Of a stretch of 64,000 nucleotides of DNA, positions 25,990 through 35,711 are shown in pieces. This DNA comes from Pontibacter oryzae. GTDB taxonomy: Bacteria; Bacteroidota; Bacteroidia; Cytophagales; Hymenobacteraceae. How positions within the stretch are numbered: the stretch's first letter is position 1; each line of letters opens with the position of its first letter. The position numbers were made by a program, and so were the translations under genes. A model generated the notes under the pieces. It did no database searches and was not told the DNA's origin. It saw only the letters and a list, made by a program, of their open reading frames with translations. Location: positions 310,001 to 374,000 of the forward strand of contig NZ_QWGE01000001.1 of the NCBI RefSeq assembly GCF_003576375.1, given 5' to 3'.

Positions 25990-28269
25990 TTACGCGTTAG
26001 CGCCCTGCTTTTGCTGCAGTCTGATCAGGTTTAGCGCTGAACCAGCTTTGAACCATGCAATCTGACCTTCGTTGTACGTATGGTTAACCATGAAGCTATC
26101 CTGGCTGCCATCTGCGTGGTGAAGCACCACTTTCAGCTGCTTACCTTCCTGGAAGTCCTCAAGGCCAAGGATATCGATTGTATCAGTTTCCTCGATCAGG
26201 TCATAATCCGCTTTGTTTGCGAAAGTAAGACCCAGCATACCTTGCTTCTTCAGGTTAGTTTCGTGGATACGCGCGAATGACTTCACAATAACGGCACGAA
26301 CGCCTAAATGGCGCGGCTCCATGGCTGCGTGCTCACGGGAAGAACCTTCACCGTAGTTTTCGTCGCCAACTACAACCGTTCCGATGCCAGCAGCTTTGTA
26401 CGTACGAGCAGTTGCAGGTACGGTGTCATAGCCACGAGTCATGTCGTTGTATACTTTGTTAGACTCGCCGTTGAAAGCGTTAATGGCACCGATCAACATG
26501 TTGTTTGAGATGTTATCGAGGTGGCCACGGTACTTCAACCACGGGCCAGCCATAGAGATATGGTCTGTAGTACACTTACCTTGCGCTTTAATAAGCAGTT
26601 TAAGGCCTTTCAGGTCAGTGCCTTCCCATGGCTTAAAGCCTTCCAGCAGTTGCAGACGGTCAGAAGCCGGGTCAACAACTACCTCCACAGTGCTTCCGTC
26701 TTCGGCTGGTGCAGTATAACCTGCATCCTCTACGGCAAAACCTTGCGTTGGCAACTCAATACCTTGTGGCTCATCAAGCATAACCTGCTGGCCATCTTTG
26801 GTAGTAAGCGTATCGGTAAGCGGGTTAAACGTTAAGTCACCGGCAATAGCGAAGGCTGTAACGATCTCTGGAGATGCCACGAACGCGTGTGTGTTCGGGT
26901 TACCATCGTTACGCTTAGCGAAGTTACGGTTAAACGATGTGATGATAGAGTTTTTGCGGTTTGGATCGTCAGTGTGACGCGCCCACTGGCCGATGCACGG
27001 TCCGCAAGCGTTTGCAAGAACAACACCACCCATTTGTGCAAATGTATCCAACAAACCATCGCGGGCTGTTGTAAAGCGAACCATTTCAGAACCCGGCGTG
27101 ATAGTGAACTCGGCCTGTGCAACCAGGTTTTTATCTACAGCCTGCTTCGCGATGGAAGCGGCACGCGTAAGGTCTTCGTAAGAAGAGTTAGTACAAGATC
27201 CGATCAAACCTACTTCCAGCTTAGCTGGCCAGTTGTGCTCTTTTACAACGGCTGCAAACTGAGAAATTGGCCAGGCGGCATCCGGCGTGAATGGTCCGTT
27301 TACGTGCGGCTCCAGCTCAGAAAGGTTAATCTCGATCAGTTGGTCGTAGTATGCAGCTGGGTCAGCGTACACTTCGTCATCGGCGCGCAGCATTGGCGCA
27401 ACCTCATCAGCCAACTGCACAACTTCCTCGCGTCCTGTAGAGTTCAGGTAGGCGCGCATGCTATTGTCGTAAGCGAAAACAGATGTAGTGGCACCGATCT
27501 CAGCACCCATGTTACAGATAGTACCCTTACCAGTACAAGACATAGACTCGGCACCTTCACCGAAGTACTCCACAATAGCGCCCGTACCACCCTTTACAGT
27601 CAGGATGCCAGCTACTTTCAGGATAACGTCTTTCGGAGATGTCCAGCCGTTCAGTTTACCAGTCAGCTTCACACCGATCACTTTCGGGAACTTCAGCTCC
27701 CAAGGCATACCGGCCATCACATCAACAGCATCGGCACCACCCACACCGATCGCGATCATACCCAGACCACCGGCGTTTGGCGTGTGAGAGTCTGTACCGA
27801 TCATCATACCGCCCGGGAAGGCGTAGTTCTCAAGTACTACCTGGTGAATGATACCTGCGCCTGGCTTCCAGAAGCCGATACCATACTTGTTAGATACTGA
27901 AGCAAGGAAATCGTATACCTCTTTGTTTTCATCGTAAGCGTCATTTAAATCGGCTTCAGCGCCTACACGTGCCTGAATCAGGTGATCGCAATGCACTGTT
28001 GAAGGAACCGCTGCCTGCGGCTTTCCGGCCTGCATGAACTGAAGCAAGGCCATCTGTGCTGTAGCATCCTGCATGGCTACCCTGTCTGGCGCGAAATCTA
28101 CATAAGACTGACCGCGCTGGTGTGCGCCTGTGGCCGGTCCTTCGTAAAGGTGCGAATACAGAATTTTCTCTGTAAGGGTAAGCGGCCGGCCAACCTTGCT
28201 ACGGGCGGCTGTAACACGCTCTTCCATGCCGGCATACACTGCCTTGATCATTTCTAAATCAAATGCCAT
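25990..28269 (-). CDS. acn: Aconitate hydratase
   Basis: A 759-aa aconitase that interconverts citrate and isocitrate in the TCA cycle. The three Fe-S cysteines are in [10 protein letters not shown] (one) and [10 protein letters not shown] (two). Substrate-site segments such as [15 protein letters not shown] and [11 protein letters not shown] are intact. The length and motif spacing fit the mitochondrial-type aconitase used by Bacteroidota rather than AcnA/IRP or AcnB. It is monocistronic. Confidence 0.95.
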   Translation of the reverse strand: MAFDLEMIKAVYAGMEERVTAARSKVGRPLTLTEKILYSHLYEGPATGAHQRGQSYVDFAPDRVAMQDATAQMALLQFMQAGKPQAAVPSTVHCDHLIQARVGAEADLNDAYDENKEVYDFLASVSNKYGIGFWKPGAGIIHQVVLENYAFPGGMMIGTDSHTPNAGGLGMIAIGVGGADAVDVMAGMPWELKFPKVIGVKLTGKLNGWTSPKDVILKVAGILTVKGGTGAIVEYFGEGAESMSCTGKGTICNMGAEIGATTSVFAYDNSMRAYLNSTGREEVVQLADEVAPMLRADDEVYADPAAYYDQLIEINLSELEPHVNGPFTPDAAWPISQFAAVVKEHNWPAKLEVGLIGSCTNSSYEDLTRAASIAKQAVDKNLVAQAEFTITPGSEMVRFTTARDGLLDTFAQMGGVVLANACGPCIGQWARHTDDPNRKNSIITSFNRNFAKRNDGNPNTHAFVASPEIVTAFAIAGDLTFNPLTDTLTTKDGQQVMLDEPQGIELPTQGFAVEDAGYTAPAEDGSTVEVVVDPASDRLQLLEGFKPWEGTDLKGLKLLIKAQGKCTTDHISMAGPWLKYRGHLDNISNNMLIGAINAFNGESNKVYNDMTRGYDTVPATARTYKAAGIGTVVVGDENYGEGSSREHAAMEPRHLGVRAVIVKSFARIHETNLKKQGMLGLTFANKADYDLIEETDTIDILGLEDFQEGKQLKVVLHHADGSQDSFMVNHTYNEGQIAWFKAGSALNLIRLQQKQGANA

Positions 28270-28314
28270 AGTTTTGCTATTGTTAGTGTGTTAAACTCTA
28301 TTGATTAAAGTTCA

Positions 28315-28322
28315 CAAATGTA
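28315..28322 (-). promoter_or_regulatory. Putative -7 element of the aconitase gene
   Basis: On the minus strand TACATTTG (28315-28322) is an exact TANNTTTG match, 45 bp upstream of the ATG. The -33 position has no TTG, only a TTTTTC-like run. Confidence 0.5.
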
Positions 28323-28425
28323 CGAAATCTAAATATCTTGAAAAACATTAGCATACACGAATATAGGTTGCTACATTAATATGCATGCATAATTACCGAA
28401 ATGTGGATATTCATTCTGTATGATG

Positions 28426-28433
28426 TACTTTTG
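28426..28433 (+). promoter_or_regulatory. Putative -7 element of the TlpA-like lipoprotein gene
   Basis: TACTTTTG at 28426-28433, 28 bp before the ATG. The -33 region is poor (TGTGG at 28402-28406). Confidence 0.45.
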
Positions 28434-28461
28434 CAATCTGATAAAAATTAATTCTGCGTGA

Positions 28462-29730
28462 ATGAAACAGCTAACTCTTAATACCCCGTTCAAGTTAATT
28501 TTGTTGTTGGCCCTGCTAGGCTCCCAACTCCTAACTGCCTGTACATCTATGACATCCTCTGAGAATACAATTAAGCCGGGCACCTGGCGCGTAAGCCTGC
28601 AGCATGCCCAGGGCAAAGAAATACCATTTATCATGGAAGCTGAGGAAAAAGCTGGCAAAACCGTGCTTTACCTGATCAATGGCGAAGAGCGCATCCTTGT
28701 GGATGACATTCAACCACAGGGCGACTCCCTTAAAATCGGACTGCACATTTTCGATGCCGACCTGATTGCTAAGGTAGAAGGCGATAAAATGACGGGCCGC
28801 TTCGTGAAGAACGATACCGCAACGCCATACTCTGTTCCGTTTACCGCAGCGCACGGTAAAACCAGCCGCTTCTCCGAAAGCCCTGCCGCCGCCTCGTTCG
28901 ACTTCGACGGCAAGTGGGAGGTTGTTTTCACAGAGAGCGACGGAGGCACTTACAAGGCAATCGGCGTGTTTGAGCAAAAGGATAACCAGCTGAACGGCAC
29001 TTTCCTGACGGAGACCGGCGACTACCGCTACCTGGAAGGACAAGTGGATGGCAACGAGCTAAAGCTTTCTACCTTTGATGGCAACCACGCTTACCTCTTC
29101 ACGGCCAAGCCAACCAACGACAGCACCCTAACCGGCGACTTTTACGCTGGCATGAGCGGCTACGAAAGCTGGACCGCCAAGCGCAACCCGGCGGCTAAAC
29201 TGGCAAGCGCCGATACCCTGACTTACCTAAAACCTGGCTACGAAACGCTTTCCTTCACCTTCCCGAACCTGGAGGGCAAGCAAGTATCACTTTCTGACGA
29301 GAAGTATAAAGGCAAGGTGGTACTGGTGCAGTTGCTTGGCTCGTGGTGCCCTAACTGCATGGACGAAACCAACTTCCTGGCGCCATACTATGACAAGAAC
29401 AAAAGCCGCGGGCTGGAGATTATCGGCCTTGGCTTTGAGCGCAGCCCGGAATTCGACAAAGCCGCCGCACGCCTGCAGAAGATGCAGGAGCGCATGAACG
29501 TGAACTACGACCTGCTGGTTGCCGGCGTATCGGATAAGGAGGCTGCCGCTAAAGCCCTGCCTGCCCTGAACCACGTCCTCTCCTTCCCTACTACCATCTT
29601 CATCGGCCGCGACGGTAAGGTACGCAAGATACACACCGGCTTCTCGGGCCCTGGCACCGGCAAGTACTACGATGACTTCGTGGCCGAATTCAACAAGACC
29701 ATGGAAGAGTTGCTAGCGGAGAAGAACTAA
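28462..29730 (+). CDS. TlpA-like thioredoxin-fold lipoprotein
   Basis: A 422-aa lipoprotein: signal segment ending in the lipobox LLTAC, with the lipidated Cys near residue 27. Residues about 40-265 are a beta-rich domain that appears to hold two similar halves (GTWRVSLQHAQGKEIPF and GKWEVVFTESDGGTYK), a pattern seen in Bacteroidota TlpA proteins. The C-terminal part (about 270-420) is a thioredoxin fold of the TlpA/ResA type with redox motif WCPNC (Cys296, Cys299) and the cis-Pro loop FPTTIFI. It probably reduces disulfides in periplasmic proteins such as apocytochromes; the target is unknown. It is monocistronic and noticeably GC-richer in its second half, with strongly biased codon use. 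Confidence 0.88.
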   Translation: MKQLTLNTPFKLILLLALLGSQLLTACTSMTSSENTIKPGTWRVSLQHAQGKEIPFIMEAEEKAGKTVLYLINGEERILVDDIQPQGDSLKIGLHIFDADLIAKVEGDKMTGRFVKNDTATPYSVPFTAAHGKTSRFSESPAAASFDFDGKWEVVFTESDGGTYKAIGVFEQKDNQLNGTFLTETGDYRYLEGQVDGNELKLSTFDGNHAYLFTAKPTNDSTLTGDFYAGMSGYESWTAKRNPAAKLASADTLTYLKPGYETLSFTFPNLEGKQVSLSDEKYKGKVVLVQLLGSWCPNCMDETNFLAPYYDKNKSRGLEIIGLGFERSPEFDKAAARLQKMQERMNVNYDLLVAGVSDKEAAAKALPALNHVLSFPTTIFIGRDGKVRKIHTGFSGPGTGKYYDDFVAEFNKTMEELLAEKN

Positions 29731-29755
29731 TTATTGGTTGTTTATTGCTGATTGC

Positions 29756-29806
29756 TTAAAGTATGAACCCCGCTTCTGATGATCAGAAGCGGGGTTCATA
29801 CTTTAA
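29756..29806. terminator. Bidirectional hairpin terminator with paired AAGTATG words
   Basis: The perfect 24-bp stem 29756-29779 / 29783-29806 contains AAAGTATG at its left end and CATACTTT at its right end, between convergent genes. Confidence 0.85.
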
Positions 29807-29850
29807 TGGCTTTTCTAAAGTTTATACTCCCACGCAAACACAATAAGAGC

Positions 29851-30474
29851 TTACACAGGCTTTCGCAGTTTTATTATCCTGAACGTGCCCCCCAAAGCCG
29901 CGGGCTCATTTAGCTCTGGCACTAGCGAAGTATGCTTAATAATACTCCCAATACTTCGATTGATATCAGAGAAAAGTGTGCCGGCGATGAGGTTAAGAAA
30001 GCGCCGGAGCATGGAAGGCTTTTGACCGTCTGGCAAGAACTTGTCGAAAACCATCACCGAGCCTCCCGGTTTCAACGTGCGCTCCACTTCTTTAATGCAA
30101 GCCACCGGGTCCGGGATCACGGCAAGTATGAGGTGCAGCACTACGGCATCGAAAGAGGAATCTGTAAAAGTAAGCTGCTGCCCGTTCATGACTCTAGCAT
30201 CTACCTGCAAGTTCAGGCTTTCCGCGCGCTGCTTCAGTTTCGTGATCATGCCCGGCGTAATATCGATGGCGGTGAGGTTGGTGTAGCCTTGCAAGTATGG
30301 AAGGTCCAAACCGGTACCGGCGCCAAGTATAAGTATGGCATCACTGGGTTTTGCCCCAAGCAGCTCAACCGATCGCTTTCTATATTTCCTGAAAATCCGG
30401 TCGGCAATAAGGTCGTACACTGGCAGGTATAAAGTATAGCGCAGGCGGTTCCAAGGGTTGGTGTTCAGGCTCAT
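29851..30474 (-). CDS. Class I SAM-dependent methyltransferase
   Basis: A 207-aa methyltransferase with the Rossmann motif I ILILGAGTGLDLPYL, the acidic strand-2 end TAIDITPGM, and a post-motif segment FDAVVLHLILAVIPDP. It resembles the UbiE/phospholipid N-methyltransferase (PmtA) branch. A membrane-lipid or quinone substrate is possible but not proven. It is a single gene, 252 bp downstream of the polyprenyl synthase gene on the same strand. That spacing is too wide to call an operon, although quinone methylation would fit beside prenyl-chain synthesis. Confidence 0.8.
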   Translation of the reverse strand: MSLNTNPWNRLRYTLYLPVYDLIADRIFRKYRKRSVELLGAKPSDAILILGAGTGLDLPYLQGYTNLTAIDITPGMITKLKQRAESLNLQVDARVMNGQQLTFTDSSFDAVVLHLILAVIPDPVACIKEVERTLKPGGSVMVFDKFLPDGQKPSMLRRFLNLIAGTLFSDINRSIGSIIKHTSLVPELNEPAALGGTFRIIKLRKPV

Positions 30475-30726
30475 CGTTCATAGCTTAATATGTGTTACCG
30501 AAGCTAGCACTACTCCCTATACTTAACGTTACAAAATTCCAGCGAACTTTTACAGAAATTTTAGCTCGGCCTAAATTAAGACTATATCTGGCGCAAGCCC
30601 CCGCTTGTGCCTCTATAATGAAAAGGATAAGCAGGATGTATACTTTCAAGCTTTACTATAAGCAAAAAATTCGGCAGCACACGCGGACGCTTGCGCTAGT
30701 TTTTTATCTACAATTAGTAATTTATT

Positions 30727-31704
30727 CTATTTCTCGCGCTCTATAGTATAAGCAATCAGGTTTTCGAGGGAACGACGCGATGGGGAATCAGGGAAGGTAT
30801 GAAGTATGGCTAGCGCTTCGGCATGGTACTGGTTCATCTGTTGTATGGTGTACTCGATGCCACCGGATTGCTTCACAAAGTCAATCACGTGCTGCACACG
30901 TTTGTTGTCGCCGTTGTTGTTCTTTACGTTGTAGATAACCTTGCGCTTCGTCAGCCAGTCAGCTTCGCGCAGAGCGTGGATCAGCGGCAGGGTCATCTTC
31001 TTCTCTTTGATGTCGATGCCCACCGGCTTGCCAATCTCGGCAGTGCCATAATCAAACAGGTCGTCTTTTATCTGGAAGGCAATCCCCACTTTCTCACCAA
31101 ACAGACGTGCTTTCTCAATATCCTCTTTAGAGGCACCGGCAGAGGCAGCGCCCACCGCACAGCAGGAAGCGATCAGCGAGGCCGTTTTCTGGCGGATGAT
31201 GTCGAAGTATACGTCTTCAGTAATGTCGAGGCGGCGAGCTTTCTCAATTTGCAGCAACTCGCCCTCACTCATCTCCTTTACGGCATTAGACACGATCTTT
31301 AGCAGCTCGTAGTCGTCGTTTTGCAACGAAAGTAGGAGGCCTTTTGAAAGCAGGTAGTCGCCAACAAGCACAGCTATTTTGTTTTTCCAAAGGGCATTTA
31401 CAGAGAAAAAGCCACGGCGGTAATTGGCATCATCCACCACATCGTCGTGCACCAGCGTGGCTGTGTGCAGCAGCTCAATCAGGGCGGCGCCGCGGTAGCT
31501 GGCATCGGAAATGCTATCGCCAAACAGCTTAGCCGAAAAGAACACAAACATAGGCCGCATCTGCTTCCCTTTGCGCTTTACGATGTAGCTCATAATCCGG
31601 TCCAGAAGCAAAACCCGCGTCTTCATGGAGGCACGGAACTTCTTTTCGAACTGCTGCATTTCGGGCGCGATGGGCGCCTGTATTTCTTTTAGGCTTATGC
31701 TCAT
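30727..31704 (-). CDS. trans-Polyprenyl diphosphate synthase (octaprenyl-type)
   Basis: A 325-aa isoprenyl synthase. First Asp-rich motif HDDVVDDANYRRG, second motif KDDLFDYG, and KRKGKQMRP near the N-terminus are intact. It condenses isopentenyl diphosphate onto an allylic primer to build a long all-trans chain, most likely the side chain of menaquinone. Chain length cannot be read with certainty. The gene is monocistronic, with 8-bp-period repeats in its upstream region. Confidence 0.9.
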   Translation of the reverse strand: MSISLKEIQAPIAPEMQQFEKKFRASMKTRVLLLDRIMSYIVKRKGKQMRPMFVFFSAKLFGDSISDASYRGAALIELLHTATLVHDDVVDDANYRRGFFSVNALWKNKIAVLVGDYLLSKGLLLSLQNDDYELLKIVSNAVKEMSEGELLQIEKARRLDITEDVYFDIIRQKTASLIASCCAVGAASAGASKEDIEKARLFGEKVGIAFQIKDDLFDYGTAEIGKPVGIDIKEKKMTLPLIHALREADWLTKRKVIYNVKNNNGDNKRVQHVIDFVKQSGGIEYTIQQMNQYHAEALAILHTFPDSPSRRSLENLIAYTIEREK

Positions 31705-31770
31705 GTGTTAACTCCGCAATATTACGGCCTCCGGCAGTGCTTTCCAAACGCAGGCTGGCAAAACAGCATT

Positions 31771-31810
31771 TAATTGTTAAATTGCTGCATAGTTAAATTG
31801 TTAGTTGCCA
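31771..31810. repeat. Degenerate 8-bp-period ATTGTT repeat
   Basis: Five consecutive 8-bp units at 31771-31810, with consensus near AAATTGTT (TAATTGTT, AAATTGCT, GCATAGTT, AAATTGTT, AGTTGCCA). A reverse-oriented copy of the same pattern covers about 31915-31957. Confidence 0.55.
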
Positions 31811-31914
31811 CATGCTAATTGCATCTTCAGTGAGAGGTTTATTCTCAGTATCGGCTTGGTTCTTTAGTATACTTTGGTGTAGCATTCATTCTGTAAGTAT
31901 TGACTAAGCTTAGC

Positions 31915-31957
31915 GCATCAACTATATCAACAATTTAACAATCAGCCATTAAGCAAT
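31915..31957. repeat. Degenerate 8-bp-period ATTGTT repeat, reverse orientation
   Basis: Read on the minus strand, the segment divides into 8-bp units TTGCTTAA, TGGCTGAT, TGTTAAAT, TGTTGATA, TAGTTGAT, the same family as 31771-31810 but inverted. It sits just before the ATG of the alpha/beta hydrolase. Confidence 0.5.
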
Positions 31958-31965
31958 TAAAAAAG

Positions 31966-32811
31966 ATGAAAGTTGATTTTGTAGTATACCCCGAGCATGG
32001 CCGCCCTTTCACCGCCGATGCCACCTATTGGCCCGACAGCCAGCCCAAACCAATCGTGTTGTTTGCGCATGGCTTTAAAGGATTTAAGGATTGGGGGCAC
32101 TTTAATTTACTGGCAACATACTTTGCCAAGCATGGCTTTGTGTTCATCAAGTTTAACTTTGCCTACAACGGCACCAGCGTGGACAATTACGAGGACATGC
32201 ACGACCTGGAAGCCTTTGGCCAGAACAACTTCAGCCTGGAGCTTGACGACATGCAGGCCCTGCTAAACTTATTGCATTCCGACAACCCACCAATAACAGC
32301 CAACGAACTGGACCTAAGCCGCATTTACCTGGTGGGCCACAGCCGTGGCGGTGGTGCCGTCATCCTGAAAGCTGCCGAAGAGCCGCGTGTAAAGGCACTG
32401 GCTACCTGGGCTGCCTTAAACCGCTACGACAACCGCTGGGACGAACTGCATATGGGCCAGTGGAAGCAGCAAGGCGTGCAATACGTGCTCAATGGCCGCA
32501 CTGGCCAACAGATGCCGCTATACTATCAGATCGTGGAAAATTTCCTGGAGAACAAGCACCGCCTCGACATCCCGACTATTGTTAAAAACCTGAAGCAGCC
32601 GCTCCTGCTGCTGCATGGCGAGGAAGACGAAACCCTCCCGACCCAAATGGCCCACGACCTGAAAACCTGGAAACCTGATGCCGAGCTGCACCTGCTACCC
32701 GCCACAGACCACTCTTTTGGGGGCCAGCACCCATACCCGGAGGAAGAGCTGCCGGAAGCTGCGCGTGCCGCCGCCGATCTAACCATAGACTTTTTCGAGA
32801 GGCATGCCTAA
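31966..32811 (+). CDS. Alpha/beta hydrolase (dienelactone hydrolase-like)
   Basis: A 281-aa cytosolic alpha/beta hydrolase. Oxyanion loop VLFAHGFKGFKDW, nucleophile elbow GHSRGGGAV, an acid residue near LLLHGEEDETLP, and the catalytic His in TDHSFGG complete the triad. The substrate is unknown; the family includes esterases and peptidase-like enzymes. Its stop overlaps folK by 8 bp, so the two are translationally coupled, although no metabolic link is known. Confidence 0.85.
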   Translation: MKVDFVVYPEHGRPFTADATYWPDSQPKPIVLFAHGFKGFKDWGHFNLLATYFAKHGFVFIKFNFAYNGTSVDNYEDMHDLEAFGQNNFSLELDDMQALLNLLHSDNPPITANELDLSRIYLVGHSRGGGAVILKAAEEPRVKALATWAALNRYDNRWDELHMGQWKQQGVQYVLNGRTGQQMPLYYQIVENFLENKHRLDIPTIVKNLKQPLLLLHGEEDETLPTQMAHDLKTWKPDAELHLLPATDHSFGGQHPYPEEELPEAARAAADLTIDFFERHA

Positions 32812-33289
32812 GGTATACCTGCTGCTGGGCGGCAACTTAGGCGACAGGCTGGCTTACCTGCAACAGGCTAATCACCAGATAAACACGCATGTGGGCCGGG
32901 TGGCCCGCCAATCCAAGGTATACCAAACGGCGGCCTGGGGCAAAACTGACCAGCCTAACTTCCTGAACCAGGTACTGGAGGTGCAAACCGAACTACGCCC
33001 CGAACTGGTGCTGCAGCGCGTGAACAGCATTGAGCAGGAACTGGGCCGCAAGCGGCTGGAGCACTGGGGAGCCCGCGTTATCGACATCGACATACTTTTT
33101 TACGACGACCTTGTAATGCAAACGCAACGGCTCAGCGTTCCGCACCCGCAACTGCACCTGCGCCGTTTCACACTGCTGCCCCTCTCCGAACTGGCACCCG
33201 ATATGGAGCACCCTATACTTCAGCAAAGTATAAAGTTACTCTTAGAGCAGTGCCCCGATGTGTTGGATGTGCAGGTGTTTGAGGGGTAG
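32804..33289 (+). CDS. folK: 2-amino-4-hydroxy-6-hydroxymethyldihydropteridine pyrophosphokinase
   Basis: A 161-aa HPPK, which transfers pyrophosphate from ATP to the pterin in folate synthesis. GGNLGDR at the N-terminus, the W-G-K-T-D-Q-P-F-x-N loop (AAWGKTDQPNFLNQ) and the magnesium site RVIDIDILFYDD are intact. It starts inside the preceding hydrolase gene (8-bp overlap). The length is normal for the family. Confidence 0.95.
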   Translation: MPKVYLLLGGNLGDRLAYLQQANHQINTHVGRVARQSKVYQTAAWGKTDQPNFLNQVLEVQTELRPELVLQRVNSIEQELGRKRLEHWGARVIDIDILFYDDLVMQTQRLSVPHPQLHLRRFTLLPLSELAPDMEHPILQQSIKLLLEQCPDVLDVQVFEG

Positions 33290-33329
33290 TTGTTTGTGAG
33301 CAGATAATAGTAGTCTATTCCATATAACA

Positions 33330-33980
33330 GTGAGCCTAGGAATAAAAGCCCTATACCTCTTCTTGATGATTTGTTCCTTTTCCTGTGCTACAAAGGCACA
33401 AAATGAAAAGAACGCATTGTTATGCAGAAACGATATTGAGAAGTATAGTTACGACACACTTTTAAGTCAGTGCTACCATCTCTCTTACAGTGTTTATCAG
33501 GATTCAATAACGAATGACTGTTTTCAGAGCCCCAAACTTGTAGCAGGCAACAGAAACATTAGACAATTGAGTGAAACAAGCTATCCGATGCTTTATAAGA
33601 ACCTTGGATACATTGGAGCTGACTTCGGCAAGTTCTTCCTCTTTGTCCAGTCATTCGGTTAAGGAAACCCTCATCAGATACAATTGATTGAAAAGCAGTC
33701 AGGTGTAAGGCTATTAGAAGGAACTTGGGTAGATGTAGATGAATCTGAAATGGTTATTCTTTACCTTATAAACCTTTATGGAGATGATGAGGAGCTTAAA
33801 CTTCGTGATCTAAAGACTAACAAGGAGTTTATAATCAAAGACTTTTCCTGTTCAGAATGTGCAAAGGAGCAAATCGGAGGATTACGGAACTGCGTAGAGA
33901 TTGACACTGTAAACTCTGATGTAATTGTTTTAAAAATTGAGAACGAATTTGAAAAAATCGTACGGAAATATAAACGCTAA
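33330..33980 (+). pseudogene. Exported protein gene interrupted by an in-frame TAA
   Basis: Starting at GTG 33330, a frame encodes a signal-like N-terminus (ALYLFLMICSFSCATKAQ) and runs to TAA at 33660-33662. The same frame then continues without a break as GNPHQIQLIEKQSGVRLLEGTWVDV and on to a stop at 33978-33980. No base shift is needed, so a single nonsense codon divides a product of about 216 residues. The second part has a Cys pair in FSCSECAKEQIGG. No family recognised. Either the gene is a recent pseudogene or two peptides are made; the only candidate start for the second is TTG 33684. The region is AT-rich against its neighbours, suggesting acquired DNA. Confidence 0.55.
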
Positions 33981-34010
33981 ACTACAGTTTACCACAGCTG
34001 CTGCCTAAGC

Positions 34011-34628
34011 ATGAGACTACATAACACACTTTGGCTACTTCTTGTAGGGCTAGTAATTTCCTGCAATAGCCCGATTGCTGAACATCAAAATTCCATACCA
34101 ACAGACTCAACTGTAAAACAGGCTGAAACAATGCCAAACAATGTAGCTTCAAGTGCCGGCTCATCCTACGAGGAAAGTATGGATGACTGTATTTTCGATC
34201 AGGAAACCCAGACAGATGAATTCCTTAAAAACGTTAGCGAACTCAACAATTACAGCTGGGATAATGACAAACGCACTGCCACAGTTATACTTGAAACCGG
34301 TGATACATTGTTAATTTACAGGGGCGGATGCAATCACTTTAGCGTTGCAGCCGAGTTCAGGTTCAGAAAGGATAAAACCGATTATTCTAGATGGAGCAAC
34401 GTGTACGAGAAGGTGCTGTGGATCGCCAACTTGCTAGATAAGGAATTTGATTACAACGAACTCAAGCAAGCCATAAATTCTAAAAATCTGACCTATAAAA
34501 GGCTTGAAGAGACAGAAACAGATGAGGTGCTCTTCAATGATCCAAGTTTGCAGGAACAAAATTACAAGATTGAAAGGAAGCTAGGGCCAACTGCACAAAT
34601 CATCTCATTGAGCTACACGATTAATTAA
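34011..34628 (+). CDS. Putative lipoprotein of unknown function
   Basis: A 205-aa protein with a lipoprotein signal (LLLVGLVISC, Cys18). The mature part is polar, with a Ser/Thr-rich linker (about 20-55) and a mixed alpha/beta domain from residue 60 (ILETGDTLLIYRGGCNHFSV). No family recognised. It shares low GC content with the interrupted gene 30 bp upstream, and the two may have arrived together. Confidence 0.6.
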   Translation: MRLHNTLWLLLVGLVISCNSPIAEHQNSIPTDSTVKQAETMPNNVASSAGSSYEESMDDCIFDQETQTDEFLKNVSELNNYSWDNDKRTATVILETGDTLLIYRGGCNHFSVAAEFRFRKDKTDYSRWSNVYEKVLWIANLLDKEFDYNELKQAINSKNLTYKRLEETETDEVLFNDPSLQEQNYKIERKLGPTAQIISLSYTIN

Positions 34629-34692
34629 GTCCTCATTTGCAGCTTTGATACGCACCTAGTCAAGCAGTTCGGTTTAAAGCGAAGTATAATAA

Positions 34693-34741
34693 AAAGTATA
34701 AGGCCCGCCCTGGCAACTTGCCAGGGCGGGCCTTATACTTT
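34693..34741. terminator. Bidirectional hairpin terminator with paired AAGTATA words
   Basis: A 24-bp palindromic stem, 34693-34716 with 34718-34741, GC-rich in the centre, with AAAGTATA and TATACTTT at the outer ends, between the convergent lipoprotein and fabD genes. Confidence 0.85.
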
Positions 34742-34756
34742 GGTAAGCGCCAGCTG

Positions 34757-35638
34757 TTACTCCGCAGAGCTAACTTCGGCAGTGCGCTCGATCTTTTTAA
34801 CAAGTCCCTGAAGCACTTTGCCTGGGCCGCACTCCACAAAGTGCGTGGCGCCGTCGGCTACCATCTGCTGCACCGACTGCGTCCAGCGCACCGGGGCGGT
34901 AAGCTGCATTATCAGGTTTTGCTTGATCTCGGTTGGGTCGGTGTGCGGCTGTGCGTCCACGTTTTGGTAGATCGGGCAGATGCCTTGCGCGAAAGTAGTC
35001 TCCTCGATGGCCTTTGCCAATTCCTCTTCGGCTGGCTTCATCAGCGGCGAGTGGAAAGCGCCACCTACCGGCAGAGGCAGGGCACGCTTGGCACCAGCTT
35101 CCTTCATTTTCTCGCAAGCAATCTCAATACCTTTGTTAGAGCCTGAAATTACCAGCTGTCCCGGGCAGTTATAGTTGGCGGCAACTACCACCTCGTCTTC
35201 CACGGCAGCACAAACTTCCTCCACCTTCGCATCGTCCAAGCCAAGTATGGCGGCCATCGTGGATGGGTTAGCCTCGCAGGCAGCTTGCATCGCCAGCGCT
35301 CTTTTAGACACTAGTCGCAAGCCGTCTTCAAAGCTAAGTACTTTGCTGGCAACCAGCGCCGAGAACTCACCCAGCGAGTGGCCTGCCACCATGTCCGGGG
35401 CAAAGTCTTTGGCTACGGCGGCCTGCGCCACCGAGTGCAGGAAAATAGCTGGCTGGGTAACTTTGGTCTGCTTCAGTTCCTCGTCGGTGCCGTTAAACAT
35501 GATCTCCGTGATGTTGAAACCAAGAATCTCGTTCGCCTTGTCAAACAACTGCTTTGCTTCTTCATGTTGCTCGTACAGGTCTTTGCCCATGCCAACAAAC
35601 TGAGAGCCCTGTCCGGGGAAAACGTATGCTTTCTTCAT
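34757..35638 (-). CDS. fabD: Malonyl CoA-acyl carrier protein transacylase
   Basis: A 293-aa FabD that loads malonyl groups onto ACP for fatty acid synthesis. FPGQGSQ at the N-terminus, nucleophile Ser in AGHSLGEFSAL, and the catalytic His in GGAFHSPLM are present. It stands alone and not within a fab cluster. The upstream spacer carries an 8-bp-period repeat. Confidence 0.95.
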   Translation of the reverse strand: MKKAYVFPGQGSQFVGMGKDLYEQHEEAKQLFDKANEILGFNITEIMFNGTDEELKQTKVTQPAIFLHSVAQAAVAKDFAPDMVAGHSLGEFSALVASKVLSFEDGLRLVSKRALAMQAACEANPSTMAAILGLDDAKVEEVCAAVEDEVVVAANYNCPGQLVISGSNKGIEIACEKMKEAGAKRALPLPVGGAFHSPLMKPAEEELAKAIEETTFAQGICPIYQNVDAQPHTDPTEIKQNLIMQLTAPVRWTQSVQQMVADGATHFVECGPGKVLQGLVKKIERTAEVSSAE

Positions 35639-35671
35639 TCTTATTTAAAGTTGATAAATGGCTGTTTCGTG

Positions 35672-35711
35672 AAATTGTTTGATTGTTGCATTGCCACATT
35701 GTTTAATTGGC
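35672..35711. repeat. 8-bp-period ATTGTT tandem repeat
   Basis: Five in-register 8-bp units: AAATTGTT, TGATTGTT, GCATTGCC, ACATTGTT, TAATTGGC, about 34 bp upstream of fabD. A similar, less regular stretch lies at about 35793-35826. Confidence 0.6.

Noticed and set aside
26887-27900. A 337-codon open frame on the plus strand
   Set aside because: It lies entirely antisense to aconitase, whose motifs are complete. The text is Cys/Arg/His-rich without any domain, a typical shadow of a strongly biased gene.
30492-30746. An 84-codon plus-strand frame in a gap
   Set aside because: It has no domain and no promoter, runs into the polyprenyl synthase gene on the other strand, and its composition does not look like coding sequence.
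31771-35711. 8-bp-period repeats as a CRISPR array
   Set aside because: The units are only 8 bp, degenerate and without spacers, and no cas genes are present.
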